A stretch of 64,000 nucleotides of DNA from Alphaproteobacteria bacterium (GTDB taxonomy: Bacteria; Pseudomonadota; Alphaproteobacteria; Rhizobiales; Rhizobiaceae): contig JAHJHT010000006.1 in assembly GCA_018823835.1 (NCBI GenBank), forward strand, positions 38,988 to 102,987. Direction: 5' to 3'. The translations under genes were made by a program, and so were the position numbers. Of the stretch, positions 32,557 to 41,482 are shown one piece after another (the first letter of the stretch is position 1; each line of letters begins with the position of its first letter). The notes beneath the pieces are model-generated. The model had not been told where the DNA came from. It did no database searches and saw nothing but the letters and a program-made list of their open reading frames with translations.

Positions 32557-32686
32557 GGGCCAGCAGCCTCTGCAATCTGGACATTCAGCGGGGAACCTGG
32601 TCTGGACTCGGCGGTTTGGGGTCTATATCCGAAAGGCTCTTGGCCGTGTGCCGTGGTCAAATCGGAAGAATACGGGGCCTCAAGGC

Positions 32687-33247
32687 TTGCGAGAACAGAC
32701 AAAGACACGGCGCTTCCTCCTGAGAGACAGCACATCCGCCGCGCACGCCGCGCTCGACGCCATGGTCGGGCCGCTGCGAAGCATGGCCGAATACCGGCGC
32801 TACCTCGCCGGCATCGCCGGATTTCGCCTCGCCATCGAACCCAGCCTCCGGGACAGCGGCTTCGCCGAGCGCGCCGGCGGATGGCGCCCGACAAGCATTG
32901 CCGCGGCGCTGCGGGCCGATTTGGCAGACCTTGGAATGTCTGACATGGTTGCCCCCGACATGACGATGCGGATCGGCACGACGGAGGCGTTTTTCGGCTG
33001 CGCCTATGTGATCGAAGGCTCGGCGCTGGGCGCCAGGCTGCTCTACGGGCGCGCGCGCGAACTCGGCCTTGGCGCCGGTCATGGCGCCCGCCACCTTGCC
33101 GAGCAGTCGGCGACTCTCGACAACTGGCGCGCCTTCACCGAGCGGCTGGAAGCTCTGCAGCCGTTCGATATCGAGGCGGCAGGCGCTGCCGCCGTCGCAG
33201 CCTTCGGCCTTGCCGAAGACACCTTCAGGGCCCTTGCCGATGAGTGA
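32687..33247 (+). CDS. bphO: Biliverdin-producing heme oxygenase (bacteriophytochrome partner)
   Basis: 186 residues of the heme-oxygenase fold. The proximal haem ligand is the His in STSAAHAALDAM (H20 from this start), and the distal helix reads FFGCAYVIEGSALGARLLYGRA, the bacterial BphO signature. It opens haem to biliverdin IX-alpha, the chromophore for the phytochrome encoded next. No ATG exists before the catalytic His; the TTG at 32687 puts that His at the usual position, while an in-frame GTG at 32648 would add 13 residues. The stop overlaps bphP by 8 bases, so chromophore and receptor are coupled in translation. Confidence 0.85.
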   Translation: MREQTKTRRFLLRDSTSAAHAALDAMVGPLRSMAEYRRYLAGIAGFRLAIEPSLRDSGFAERAGGWRPTSIAAALRADLADLGMSDMVAPDMTMRIGTTEAFFGCAYVIEGSALGARLLYGRARELGLGAGHGARHLAEQSATLDNWRAFTERLEALQPFDIEAAGAAAVAAFGLAEDTFRALADE

Positions 33248-35777
33248 GCCGCTAACCGACCTGACCAATTGCGACCGCGAGCCGATCCACATTCCGGGTT
33301 CGATCCAGCCGCATGGCGCGCTTCTGGCCTGCGACGGCAACGCTGTCGCTGTGCTGCGCCATTCGGAGAATGCGGCGGCCATGCTCGGCATCGATGGCGA
33401 GATCGAGAACCGGCAGCTGTCTGATCTGGTCGGCGACAGTATCGCGCACGACCTGCGCAATGCGCTCACCACCGCGGCCGATGCGACGCGCCCTGCCCTG
33501 CTGTTCGACCTGAAACTGCCTGGCGGCGGCATCTTCAACGTCGCAGCGCACCGCCACAAGGGCACCGCGATCATCGAGTTCGAGCCGGCCGGCATGCAGG
33601 GCCGGCCGCTGCAGCTCGCGCGCAACCTGATTGGCCGGGTCCGCGGCATCGACAGCGTCGACAGGCTGATCGCCCAGTCGGCGCGGCTGCTGCGCGGCCT
33701 GCTCGGCTATGACCGGGTGATGATCTACCGCTTCGAGGCGGACGGCGCCGGCAAGGTGGTGTCGGAGTCCCGGCGCGAGGACCTCGAAAGCTTCCTCGGC
33801 CAGTATTTCCCGGCGAGCGACATCCCCAGGCAGGCGCGCGAACTCTACCTGCAGAACACCATCCGCATCATCGGCGACGCCTCGGCCCAGCGCGTGCCGA
33901 TCCGGCCGGTGCTCGACAAGGCTGGCGAACCGCTCGACCTGTCCTTCGCGCATCTGCGCAGCGTTTCGCCGGTGCATCTCGAATACCTGCGCAACATGGG
34001 CGTCGCCGCCTCGATGTCGATCTCGGTGATCGTCGACGGCAAGCTGTGGGGCCTGATCGCCTGCCACCACTACCAGCTGCGCACGCTGCCGATGGCCGAA
34101 CGCGTTGCCGCCGAGATGTTCGGCGAGTTCTTCTCGCTGCAGCTGAACGGCCTGAAGCAGAAGCGCAAGCTGGACACCGCCTTCGAGGCGCGCCGGGCGC
34201 TCGAGCGTTTCATGCGGCTGACCTCGCACCACGCAAACGTGCAGGAGCTGCTGACCGAAAGCCTGTCGGAGTTCGCCGGGCTGATGCCCTGCGACGGGGT
34301 GGGCGTGTGGGTCGACGGCAGCTGGAACGGCCAGGGCTTCGTGCCGCCGCCGGTGGAGATGCCAGCCCTGATGCAGGTCGTGGGCGCGCGTGCGGCGGGC
34401 CAGATCTGGTCCACCCACGCACTGGCGAAGGAGCACCCGGGCGCCGAGGCCTATGCCGACCAGGTGTCGGGCGTGCTGGCCATCCCGCTGTCGCAGACCT
34501 CGCGCGACTTCCTGCTCTTCTTCAGGCGCGAAATGGTGCAGACGCTGGACTGGGCCGGCAATCCCGAGAAATCCTACTCGACCGGGCCGCTCGGCGACCG
34601 GCTGACGCCGCGCACGAGTTTTGCCATCTGGAAGGAAATCGTGCACCGCCAGGCGCAGCCGTGGGACGAGGCCGACCTCGAGACGGCCGAGGCCGCGCGC
34701 GGGGCGATCGTCGAGATCGTGCTGCGCCACAACGAGCTTCTCTCCGACGAGCGTGCCAAGGCGGACATGCGCCAGCGCGTGCTGAACGACGAGCTGAACC
34801 ACCGCGTCAAGAACATCCTCGCCGTGATCAAGTCGCTGGTCGGCCACCCGGTCAAGGAAGGCCGCAGCCTCACCGACTACGTGACGGCGCTCAAGGGACG
34901 CATCCAGGCGCTTGCCCTGGCGCATGACCAGGTGGTTCGCGGCGACGGCGGCGGCATGCTGGCCGAGCTGATCGGCGCCGAGGTGATGCCCTATCGCGGC
35001 GGACAGCGCAGCATCACCATCGACGGCCCGGCCGTGCGCCTCGACAGCCGCGCCTTTTCCGTCATGGCGCTGGTGCTGCACGAACTGGCGACCAACGCCG
35101 CCAAGTACGGCGCGCTGTCGGCCGATGCCGGACGGCTGGTCATCGAATGGCGGCTCGACACGGCCGGCGACTGCACCATCGACTGGATCGAAAGCGGCGG
35201 GCCGCCGGTCAAGGCGCCTTCGCGGCGCGGCCTCGGGAGCACGCTGATCGACCGCTCGATACCCTACGACCTGGCGGGCAGCAGCAGCGTGGAGTTCCCG
35301 GTCGAGGGCGCGCGCGCGCGCATGGTGCTGCCGGCCAAGCACGTCATCATCGACGAGCGCGCCTTCGGCCAGGCGGACCCCGCGGCAAAACCGGCCGATG
35401 GACAGGCGACGCAGTTGGCCGATCCGCTCGTGCTGCTGGTCGAGGACCAGATGCTGATCGCCATGGACGCGGAAGAGACGCTCGCCGACTACGGCGCCGG
35501 CCGCGTCATCGTCGCGAGTTCGTCGGCTCAGGCGCTGGCCAAGCTTGCCGGCGCTTCGCCCGACATTGCAGTGCTTGACGTCAACCTGGGACACGAGACG
35601 TCGATCCCGGTGGCGCGCGAACTGGTGCGGCGCAACATCCCCTTCGTCTTCGCCTCCGGCTATGGCGACACGGTGATGCTGCCGGAAGAGTTCCGCTCCG
35701 TGCCGCTGGTGCGCAAGCCCTATGACGGCGAAACACTTGTGCCGGTGATGGCCGAACTGCTGAAGCCCCAGGCCTAG
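33240..35777 (+). CDS. bphP: Bacteriophytochrome: PAS-GAF-PHY, HWE kinase, C-terminal receiver
   Basis: 845 residues. The biliverdin-binding Cys is C11 in DLTNCDREPIHIPGSIQPHG, followed by PAS (about 18-120), GAF (140-310, with PASDIP at 192-197) and PHY (about 320-500, tongue motif PRTSF at 457-461). An HWE kinase core has phosphoacceptor H521 in DELNHRVKN, N-box HELATNAAKYGA, and W-I-E at 649-651. A receiver domain ends the protein (about 728-845: VEDQ, phosphoacceptor D780, K826). It senses red/far-red light and probably phosphorylates its own or another receiver. All key residues are present, so it should be photoactive. It is cotranscribed with bphO. Confidence 0.96.
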   Translation: MSEPLTDLTNCDREPIHIPGSIQPHGALLACDGNAVAVLRHSENAAAMLGIDGEIENRQLSDLVGDSIAHDLRNALTTAADATRPALLFDLKLPGGGIFNVAAHRHKGTAIIEFEPAGMQGRPLQLARNLIGRVRGIDSVDRLIAQSARLLRGLLGYDRVMIYRFEADGAGKVVSESRREDLESFLGQYFPASDIPRQARELYLQNTIRIIGDASAQRVPIRPVLDKAGEPLDLSFAHLRSVSPVHLEYLRNMGVAASMSISVIVDGKLWGLIACHHYQLRTLPMAERVAAEMFGEFFSLQLNGLKQKRKLDTAFEARRALERFMRLTSHHANVQELLTESLSEFAGLMPCDGVGVWVDGSWNGQGFVPPPVEMPALMQVVGARAAGQIWSTHALAKEHPGAEAYADQVSGVLAIPLSQTSRDFLLFFRREMVQTLDWAGNPEKSYSTGPLGDRLTPRTSFAIWKEIVHRQAQPWDEADLETAEAARGAIVEIVLRHNELLSDERAKADMRQRVLNDELNHRVKNILAVIKSLVGHPVKEGRSLTDYVTALKGRIQALALAHDQVVRGDGGGMLAELIGAEVMPYRGGQRSITIDGPAVRLDSRAFSVMALVLHELATNAAKYGALSADAGRLVIEWRLDTAGDCTIDWIESGGPPVKAPSRRGLGSTLIDRSIPYDLAGSSSVEFPVEGARARMVLPAKHVIIDERAFGQADPAAKPADGQATQLADPLVLLVEDQMLIAMDAEETLADYGAGRVIVASSSAQALAKLAGASPDIAVLDVNLGHETSIPVARELVRRNIPFVFASGYGDTVMLPEEFRSVPLVRKPYDGETLVPVMAELLKPQA

Positions 35778-35864
35778 CGTCCCAAGACACGATCCCTGAA
35801 GTTCATGACCAGGCCAGCAATGGAAATGGCCCGGCGCTGAGGGTGCCTTGGGGTTGTCGGAAGG

Positions 35865-35886
35865 CGGGCCGCGTGCGGCCGGCCCG
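35865..35886. terminator. Hairpin between convergent bphP and DUF882 genes
   Basis: CGGGCCGC and GCGGCCGGCCCG form a GC-rich stem with a two-base loop and a small bulge directly beside the DUF882 stop. No T tract; possible bidirectional terminator. Confidence 0.35.
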
Positions 35887-37656
35887 TCAGTTGGTCTGGA
35901 AGCGGGCGACCGGCATGAAGCTGACGGCCTTGCCGGTGAAGCGGCCGGCGTCGGCAACCACCGCATTGCGCTGGAAACCGGCGGCATAGACCTGCTCGGG
36001 CACGGCGGCGAGGATCAGGCGCGCCGTCGGCGAGCTTGCCCCGCCATAGGCGAGCTGGCTTTCGCCGTCGTCGAGTGCCCACCGGGCGGCCTCGGGCTGG
36101 GCGGCGACGACCAGCGGCTTAGGCGAAGGCCTGGTATCGGCAACGCGGGCGCGCGCCGACTTCTCGGTGGTGCGGACAGCACCCGAGGGGGCCGGCAGCG
36201 GACCATCGCCGAGGCGCGAATAGGCAGTCTTGGGCGATGCCGGCGGCGACAGCACGGCAAGCCTGGTGCTCTTGGCCGCAGCCCCGCCGGAATCCTTGAG
36301 GCTGGCAAGCAGCAGCTCGTCGCTCGAGGGCCGAGCCTCGGGCAGCGGCGCGGCAAGCGCCACGAGCGCAGACTGGTCGTCCTGGGCGAGATCGGGGCGG
36401 AAGGTCGGGAACGGAATGTTCCCCTCGGCAAGATCGCCCTCTTCCTCGCCGGGATCGCCTTCAAGCGGTGTCTCGGCCGCGCCGAAGCGCACGTTTGCAG
36501 CCTCGAGCGGCGCCTGGGCCATGCCGAACGGAATGTCGGCCGGTCCGACGTCGACCTGCGGCCGCGGCGCGAAGCCGGGCAGCGGAATGCTTCTGGCCGG
36601 CAGCGCGGCGATGATGGTGCCGGGCGTTTCCTCGCGTTCAATCGAGCCGCTGATGTCGGCCGGGTTGGCGAGTTCGGGCGGGACGATGGCGATACCGCCG
36701 CCGGAGCTAACTGCCGTGGCCGTGGCCGAACGCTGCGAGAGGCTCGCCACCGCGACCTCTTCCTCGCCCGAGCTGTTGTCTTCTTCCTCGTCGGCGCCGC
36801 CGCCGAACAGTGCCGAAAGCAGGCCGCCTGTACGCGTCTTGACGCTCGGGCCGGCGCTGGCGAGCGCCAGGGCGGTGGTACCGCTCTTCTTGCGCGATTC
36901 GTAGGAGGCGACCGCCGTCTCGTAGCCGGGCAGCGGCTTGCCGTCGGAAGGCACATGCAGCGTCTTGCCGTTCGGGAACACGCTGACCAGTTCCTGGCGG
37001 CTCATGCGCGGCCAGTGGCGCACGCTGCCGACGTCGAGATGCACGAAGGGCGAGCCGGAGCGCGGATAGTAGCCGACGCCGCCGGTCTGCATCCTGAGGC
37101 CGGTATCGCGCAGCTTCTTCAGCGGCACGCCGGGGATGTAGAAGTCCATCGCCTTGCCGAGCATGTGCTGGCTCTTCTGGGCAACGCCCTTGGAGCGCTT
37201 GCGCAGCATCGAGTTCGTGGCCGGCGAGCGGTAGGCGGAAACGACGTGGATGTAGTCACGGGCGCCGACCGACTGGTAGGTTTCCCACACCAGGTCGAGC
37301 AGGCGCGGATCCATCTTGGTCGGCTCGTTGCGGCGCCAGTCGCGCAGGAAATTGTTGATCTTCTTCAGGCCGGACTGGTCGTAGCGGCCGTTGCGCTTGA
37401 AGGTGATCTCGGCGCGTTCCTTGGTGTGAACGAAATAGAGCTTGAGCGTGCGGGTTTCCGCATTCGCCGCGGGTACCGCCAGAAGCATGGTCGCCAGCGC
37501 CAGCATCAAACCGGTCAGCCAAACAGGCCAGACTGAGGCCTTCGAGTTCCGCCGTTTTGTGGGTCGGTCGATGCTGTTCAATTCAAAGGCCTTGCAGAAT
37601 ACGGTGTGTCCCCGAGGACGACGCACGGATGTTTTGGAGTTGCATCCGATCATCAA
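35887..37656 (-). CDS. DUF882 / YcbK-like peptidase-fold protein with long variable tail
   Basis: 589 residues. An N-terminal membrane signal/anchor (about 44-66) precedes the DUF882 domain (about 68-235), related to M15 D,D-carboxypeptidases. It has SAYRSPATNSMLRKRSKGVAQKSQHMLGKAMDFYIPG and VGYYPRSGSPFVHLDVG, holding the zinc-ligand histidines and aspartate. It should act on peptidoglycan in the periplasm. The remaining ~350 residues are low-complexity, rich in Ala, Pro, Ser and acidic residues, without a recognisable domain; this is much longer than the minimal DUF882 protein. It lies 139 bases downstream of the sigma-54 activator gene. Confidence 0.87.
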   Translation of the reverse strand: MMIGCNSKTSVRRPRGHTVFCKAFELNSIDRPTKRRNSKASVWPVWLTGLMLALATMLLAVPAANAETRTLKLYFVHTKERAEITFKRNGRYDQSGLKKINNFLRDWRRNEPTKMDPRLLDLVWETYQSVGARDYIHVVSAYRSPATNSMLRKRSKGVAQKSQHMLGKAMDFYIPGVPLKKLRDTGLRMQTGGVGYYPRSGSPFVHLDVGSVRHWPRMSRQELVSVFPNGKTLHVPSDGKPLPGYETAVASYESRKKSGTTALALASAGPSVKTRTGGLLSALFGGGADEEEDNSSGEEEVAVASLSQRSATATAVSSGGGIAIVPPELANPADISGSIEREETPGTIIAALPARSIPLPGFAPRPQVDVGPADIPFGMAQAPLEAANVRFGAAETPLEGDPGEEEGDLAEGNIPFPTFRPDLAQDDQSALVALAAPLPEARPSSDELLLASLKDSGGAAAKSTRLAVLSPPASPKTAYSRLGDGPLPAPSGAVRTTEKSARARVADTRPSPKPLVVAAQPEAARWALDDGESQLAYGGASSPTARLILAAVPEQVYAAGFQRNAVVADAGRFTGKAVSFMPVARFQTN

Positions 37657-37795
37657 TCCTAATGGTTAATCCCTTCTTATTGAAGTCGAAATGCGGTAAG
37701 ACCATGGCGATAATCCGGCACAAAACGAACGGCCGGTATCTTGGTAAACCACAGGTTTAAATCAAATCCTAGCCGACCGGGCTTGAGCGTGGCTG

Positions 37796-39286
37796 TCACT
37801 GCATGGTGCGGTCGGGTCGTCCCGTCTCGGGATCGATACCATATTCCTTGAGCTTCCTGTAGAGCGTCGAGCGCCCTATCCCCAGACGCCGGGCCACTTC
37901 GCTCATCTGACCCTGGTAGTGGTCGATGGCCAGGCGCACCATTTCCAGCTCGATATCGGCGAGCGTGCGCACATTGCCGCGTTCGTCGAGCGCCCTGAGG
38001 ATGCCGAAGGACGGCGCCGCCGGCTCGGCAGCAGGTGCCGATGGCACAACGACCGCCGGTGCTGCCGCGGCCACCGGTGCGGCGTCGAGATCGACGACGC
38101 CTTCGACCTGGGCGCGGATCTGCGGGAACTCTTCCTCGGTCAGGATATCGCCTTCGCACAGCACGCAAGCCCGGAAAACCGCGTTTTCGAGCTGCCTGAT
38201 GTTGCCGGGCCAGTCATAGGCGCCGAGCATGGCGAGCGCGCTTTCCGAGATGGCGTTGATGCGCGTTGCACCTCTGCCGAGTTGCACGCGCGCCATGAAA
38301 TGACGCACCAGCTGCGGGATGTCGGCGCGCCGGTCGCGCAGCGGCGGCACGACGATCGGATAGACGTTCAGCCGGTAGAACAGGTCTTCGCGGAATTTTC
38401 CGTCCTTGACCTGCTGCAGGAGATCGCGATGGGTCGCCGAGATCAGGCGGATGTCGACGCGGACGGTGGACTTGCCGCCGACCGGGTCGACCTCGCCGTC
38501 CTGCACGGCGCGCAGCAGCTTGACCTGGACGTCGAGCGGCAGGTCGCCGATCTCGTCGAGAAACAGCGTGCCCGAATGCGCCTCGACGAACTTGCCGGTG
38601 TGCTTTTCTGTCGCGCCCGTGAATGAGCCCTTCTCGTGGCCGAACAGGATGCTCTCGACGAGATTGTCGGGGATGGCGCCACAATTGACGGTGACGAAGG
38701 GCTTCGACTTGCGGTCGCCGGCCGCCTGGATGGCGCGCGCGACCAGTTCCTTGCCGACGCCCGATTCGCCCTCGATGAGGATCGGGATGTTCGAGGCGGC
38801 CGCCTTCTGGGCGAGCCTGATGACCCGCTCCATGGCGGGGCTGCGGGTGACGATGTCCTTGAAGGAGACGCTGCCGGCGCGCTTCGTGCTGCGCCGCTGT
38901 TCGACCTCGAGCGCCTCGACCTTGAGCGCGCTGGCGAGCGCCACGCGCAACCTCTCCGGCGAGGCAGGCTTGACCACGAAATCGAAGGCGCCGGCGCGCA
39001 TCGCCGAGACCACGATGTCGATGCCGCCCTGCGCGGTCTGCACCACCACGGGTAGCGCGATGCCGCGCTGGTGCATGGCTTCGAGCACGCCGAGGCCGTC
39101 GAGACCGGGCATCACGAGGTCGAGAATGACAGCACCGATTTCGCCGCCGGAGGGGCCCTCGAGCACCGCCAGCGCGGCCTCGCCGCCATCCGCCGTCACC
39201 GCCGCATAGCCGAACCGGACGACCGCCGCCTCGAGCAGGCGACGCTGCACTGGATCGTCATCGACTATGAGGATGGAAACTGCCAT
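37796..39286 (-). CDS. NtrC-family sigma-54-dependent response regulator
   Basis: 496 residues: receiver domain (about 1-118; VDDD, phosphoacceptor D56, K106), AAA+ domain (about 143-380; Walker A GESGVGKE, FLDEIGD, R-finger region) and a Fis-type helix-turn-helix (MSEVARRLGIGRSTLYRKLKEYGI). The sigma-54 contact loop reads GSFTGA (220-225) instead of the canonical GAFTGA. A proline/alanine-rich linker precedes the DNA-binding end. No histidine kinase is adjacent, so its partner is unknown. The ATG at 39286 was chosen because the receiver begins there; upstream in-frame extension lacks domain content. Confidence 0.92.
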   Translation of the reverse strand: MAVSILIVDDDPVQRRLLEAAVVRFGYAAVTADGGEAALAVLEGPSGGEIGAVILDLVMPGLDGLGVLEAMHQRGIALPVVVQTAQGGIDIVVSAMRAGAFDFVVKPASPERLRVALASALKVEALEVEQRRSTKRAGSVSFKDIVTRSPAMERVIRLAQKAAASNIPILIEGESGVGKELVARAIQAAGDRKSKPFVTVNCGAIPDNLVESILFGHEKGSFTGATEKHTGKFVEAHSGTLFLDEIGDLPLDVQVKLLRAVQDGEVDPVGGKSTVRVDIRLISATHRDLLQQVKDGKFREDLFYRLNVYPIVVPPLRDRRADIPQLVRHFMARVQLGRGATRINAISESALAMLGAYDWPGNIRQLENAVFRACVLCEGDILTEEEFPQIRAQVEGVVDLDAAPVAAAAPAVVVPSAPAAEPAAPSFGILRALDERGNVRTLADIELEMVRLAIDHYQGQMSEVARRLGIGRSTLYRKLKEYGIDPETGRPDRTMQ

Positions 39287-39429
39287 GAGATACTGGGAAC
39301 ATGCGTTGCGCGCCGTCGTTGGCGTATGGATCATCCTGGCACAGGGTTCTAAACAGGGCTTCAAGAAAGCCGGTGAATGAAGTCTTTAGGCCGGAGCTGG
39401 ATTTGTTGCCGAACCGGAAGGCGAGCGTG

Positions 39430-41271
39430 ATGCGGACGATGCTGGGACACAAGACGGATGCGCCCGAGGGTGCGCAGGGCGGCGCTGCCGCGGCGCTCGG
39501 CGACCTGCCCGAATGGAACCTGACCGACCTTTATGCGGGCATCCATGCGCCGGAGCTGCAGGCCGACCTCGACCGCGCGGCGCGCGATGCCTCGGCTTTT
39601 GAAAGCCGCTGGAAGGGAACGCTGGCGGCCGAGGCTGAAAAGGGCGGCGACGGCAAGCTCGGCGAGGCGCTGCGCGACTTCGAGTCGCTGGAGGAACTGA
39701 TCGGCAAGATCGCTTCCTATGGCGGCCTGGTCTATGCCGGCGACACCTCCGATCCGCAGCGCGCCAAGCTCTATGGCGACATCCAGGAGAAGATGACGGA
39801 CGCCAGCGCGCATCTTCTGTTCTTCGCGCTCGAGCTCAATTTGATCGACGACGACCTGATTCTCAAGGCGATGGACGCCGACCCTGCCTTCGGCCACTAC
39901 CGGCCGTGGATTCTCGATCTCAGTAAGGACCGCCCCTACCAGCTTGAGGATCGCATCGAGCAACTGTTCCACGAGAAGTCGATCACCGGGCGCGGTGCCT
40001 GGAACCGGCTGTTCGACGAGACGATGACCGACCTGCGCTTCGACATAGACGGAGAGCAGCTGTCGCTCGAGCCGACACTGAACCGGTTGCAGGATGCCGA
40101 TGGAGAAGTGCGCAAGCAGGCTTCCGAGGCGCTGGCCGCGACCTTCGGCGAGAATCTGCGCACCTTCACGCTGATCACCAACACGCTGGCCAAGGACAAG
40201 GAAATCTCCGACCGCTGGCGCGGATTCCAGGACATTGCCGATTCACGCCATCTCGCCAACCGCGTCGAGAAGAGCGTCGTGGATGCGCTCGCCGCCGCCG
40301 TTCACGAAGCCTATCCGCGCCTGTCGCACCGCTACTATAAGATGAAGGCGCGCTGGCTCGGCATGGATGTCATGAACCACTGGGACCGCAACGCGCCGCT
40401 GGCCGAAACCCCGCAGGCGACGATCGGATGGGACCAAGCGAAGGATACGGTGCTGTCGGCCTACCAGCGCTTTTCGCCGGAAATGGCCGACATCGCGCGC
40501 ACCTTCTTCGACCGCAACTGGATCGATGCGCCGGTGCGGCCGGGCAAGACGCCGGGCGCCTTCGCGCATCCGACGGTGCCCTCGGCGCATCCCTACGTGC
40601 TGCTCAACTACATGGGCAAGCCGCGCGACGTGATGACCCTGGCCCACGAGCTCGGCCACGGCGTGCACCAGGTGCTGGCGGGGGCGCAGGGGCCGCTGAT
40701 GGCCTCGACGCCGCTGACGCTGGCCGAAACGGCCTCGGTGTTCGGCGAGATGCTGACCTTCCGCATGCTGCTCGACCAGACCCGGGACCGCCGCGAACGC
40801 AAGGCGATGCTGGCCCAGAAGGTCGAGGACATGATCAACACGGTGGTGCGCCAGATCGCGTTTTACGAATTCGAGCGCAAGGTGCACACCGAGCGCCGCA
40901 ACGGCGAGCTGACGTCGGACCAGCTCGGCCAGTTCTGGCTGGAAGTCCAGGCCGAAAGCCTTGGGCCTGCGGTGAAACTGCGCGACGGCTACGAGACATT
41001 CTGGACCTATATCCCGCACTTCATCCATTCGCCCTTCTACGTCTATGCCTACGCCTTCGGCGACTGCCTGGTGAACTCGCTCTACGCGGTCTACCAGAAC
41101 GCCGAGCGCGGCTTTCAGGACAAGTATTTCGAGATGCTGAAGGCCGGCGGCACCAAGCATCACTCGGAACTGCTGAAGCCGTTCGGGCTCGACGCGACGG
41201 ACCCGAAATTCTGGCAGATCGGGCTTTCGGTGATCAGCGGGCTGATCGACGAGCTGGAAGCGCTGGATTAG
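39430..41271 (+). CDS. pepF: Oligoendopeptidase F (M3 metallopeptidase)
   Basis: 613 residues, cytoplasmic. The zinc site is LAHELGHGVHQVL (H406-E407-x-x-H410) with the third ligand in LAETASVFGEM about 25 residues on. The C-terminal YVYAYAFGDCLVNSLYAVYQ helix is typical of PepF/M3B. It degrades short peptides. GGAAGG sits before the ATG at 39430; the longer frame from 39301 covers the divergent regulator's promoter. It is transcribed alone and ends 29 bases before a palindromic repeat element. Confidence 0.93.
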   Translation: MRTMLGHKTDAPEGAQGGAAAALGDLPEWNLTDLYAGIHAPELQADLDRAARDASAFESRWKGTLAAEAEKGGDGKLGEALRDFESLEELIGKIASYGGLVYAGDTSDPQRAKLYGDIQEKMTDASAHLLFFALELNLIDDDLILKAMDADPAFGHYRPWILDLSKDRPYQLEDRIEQLFHEKSITGRGAWNRLFDETMTDLRFDIDGEQLSLEPTLNRLQDADGEVRKQASEALAATFGENLRTFTLITNTLAKDKEISDRWRGFQDIADSRHLANRVEKSVVDALAAAVHEAYPRLSHRYYKMKARWLGMDVMNHWDRNAPLAETPQATIGWDQAKDTVLSAYQRFSPEMADIARTFFDRNWIDAPVRPGKTPGAFAHPTVPSAHPYVLLNYMGKPRDVMTLAHELGHGVHQVLAGAQGPLMASTPLTLAETASVFGEMLTFRMLLDQTRDRRERKAMLAQKVEDMINTVVRQIAFYEFERKVHTERRNGELTSDQLGQFWLEVQAESLGPAVKLRDGYETFWTYIPHFIHSPFYVYAYAFGDCLVNSLYAVYQNAERGFQDKYFEMLKAGGTKHHSELLKPFGLDATDPKFWQIGLSVISGLIDELEALD

Positions 41272-41300
41272 CTCTGAAACTCCCAAGGCCGATGCTTTAT

Positions 41301-41463
41301 GGCGCCCCCCTCTGGCCTGCCGGCCATCTCCCCCACGAGGGGGGAGATTATGCGCGGACGCGACCGCGCCTCCTCCGGCAAGGCAGAAGTATCGTCACGG
41401 CCGCAGTGCCAGCCGATCTCCCCCCTTGTGGGGGAGATGTCCGGCAGGACAGAGGGGGGCGCC
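41301..41463. repeat. MITE-like palindromic repeat, 163 bp
   Basis: Terminal inverted repeats of 48 bp (41301-41348 and 41416-41463) match at 45 of 48 positions. Both begin GGCGCCCCCCTCTG and end with a smaller internal hairpin built from CTCCCCC and GGGGGAG. A 67-base centre has no coding capacity. The composition resembles non-coding palindromic repeats scattered in rhizobial genomes (from memory). It ends 19 bases before the pabB start and occupies most of the pepF-pabB gap. Confidence 0.85.
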
Positions 41464-41482
41464 GTAGGGTGACGGCCGCTCC

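Noticed and set aside
33252..35987. Open frame of 911 codons opposite bphP
   Set aside because: Antisense shadow of the phytochrome gene, whose domains and active residues are all clear on the other strand.
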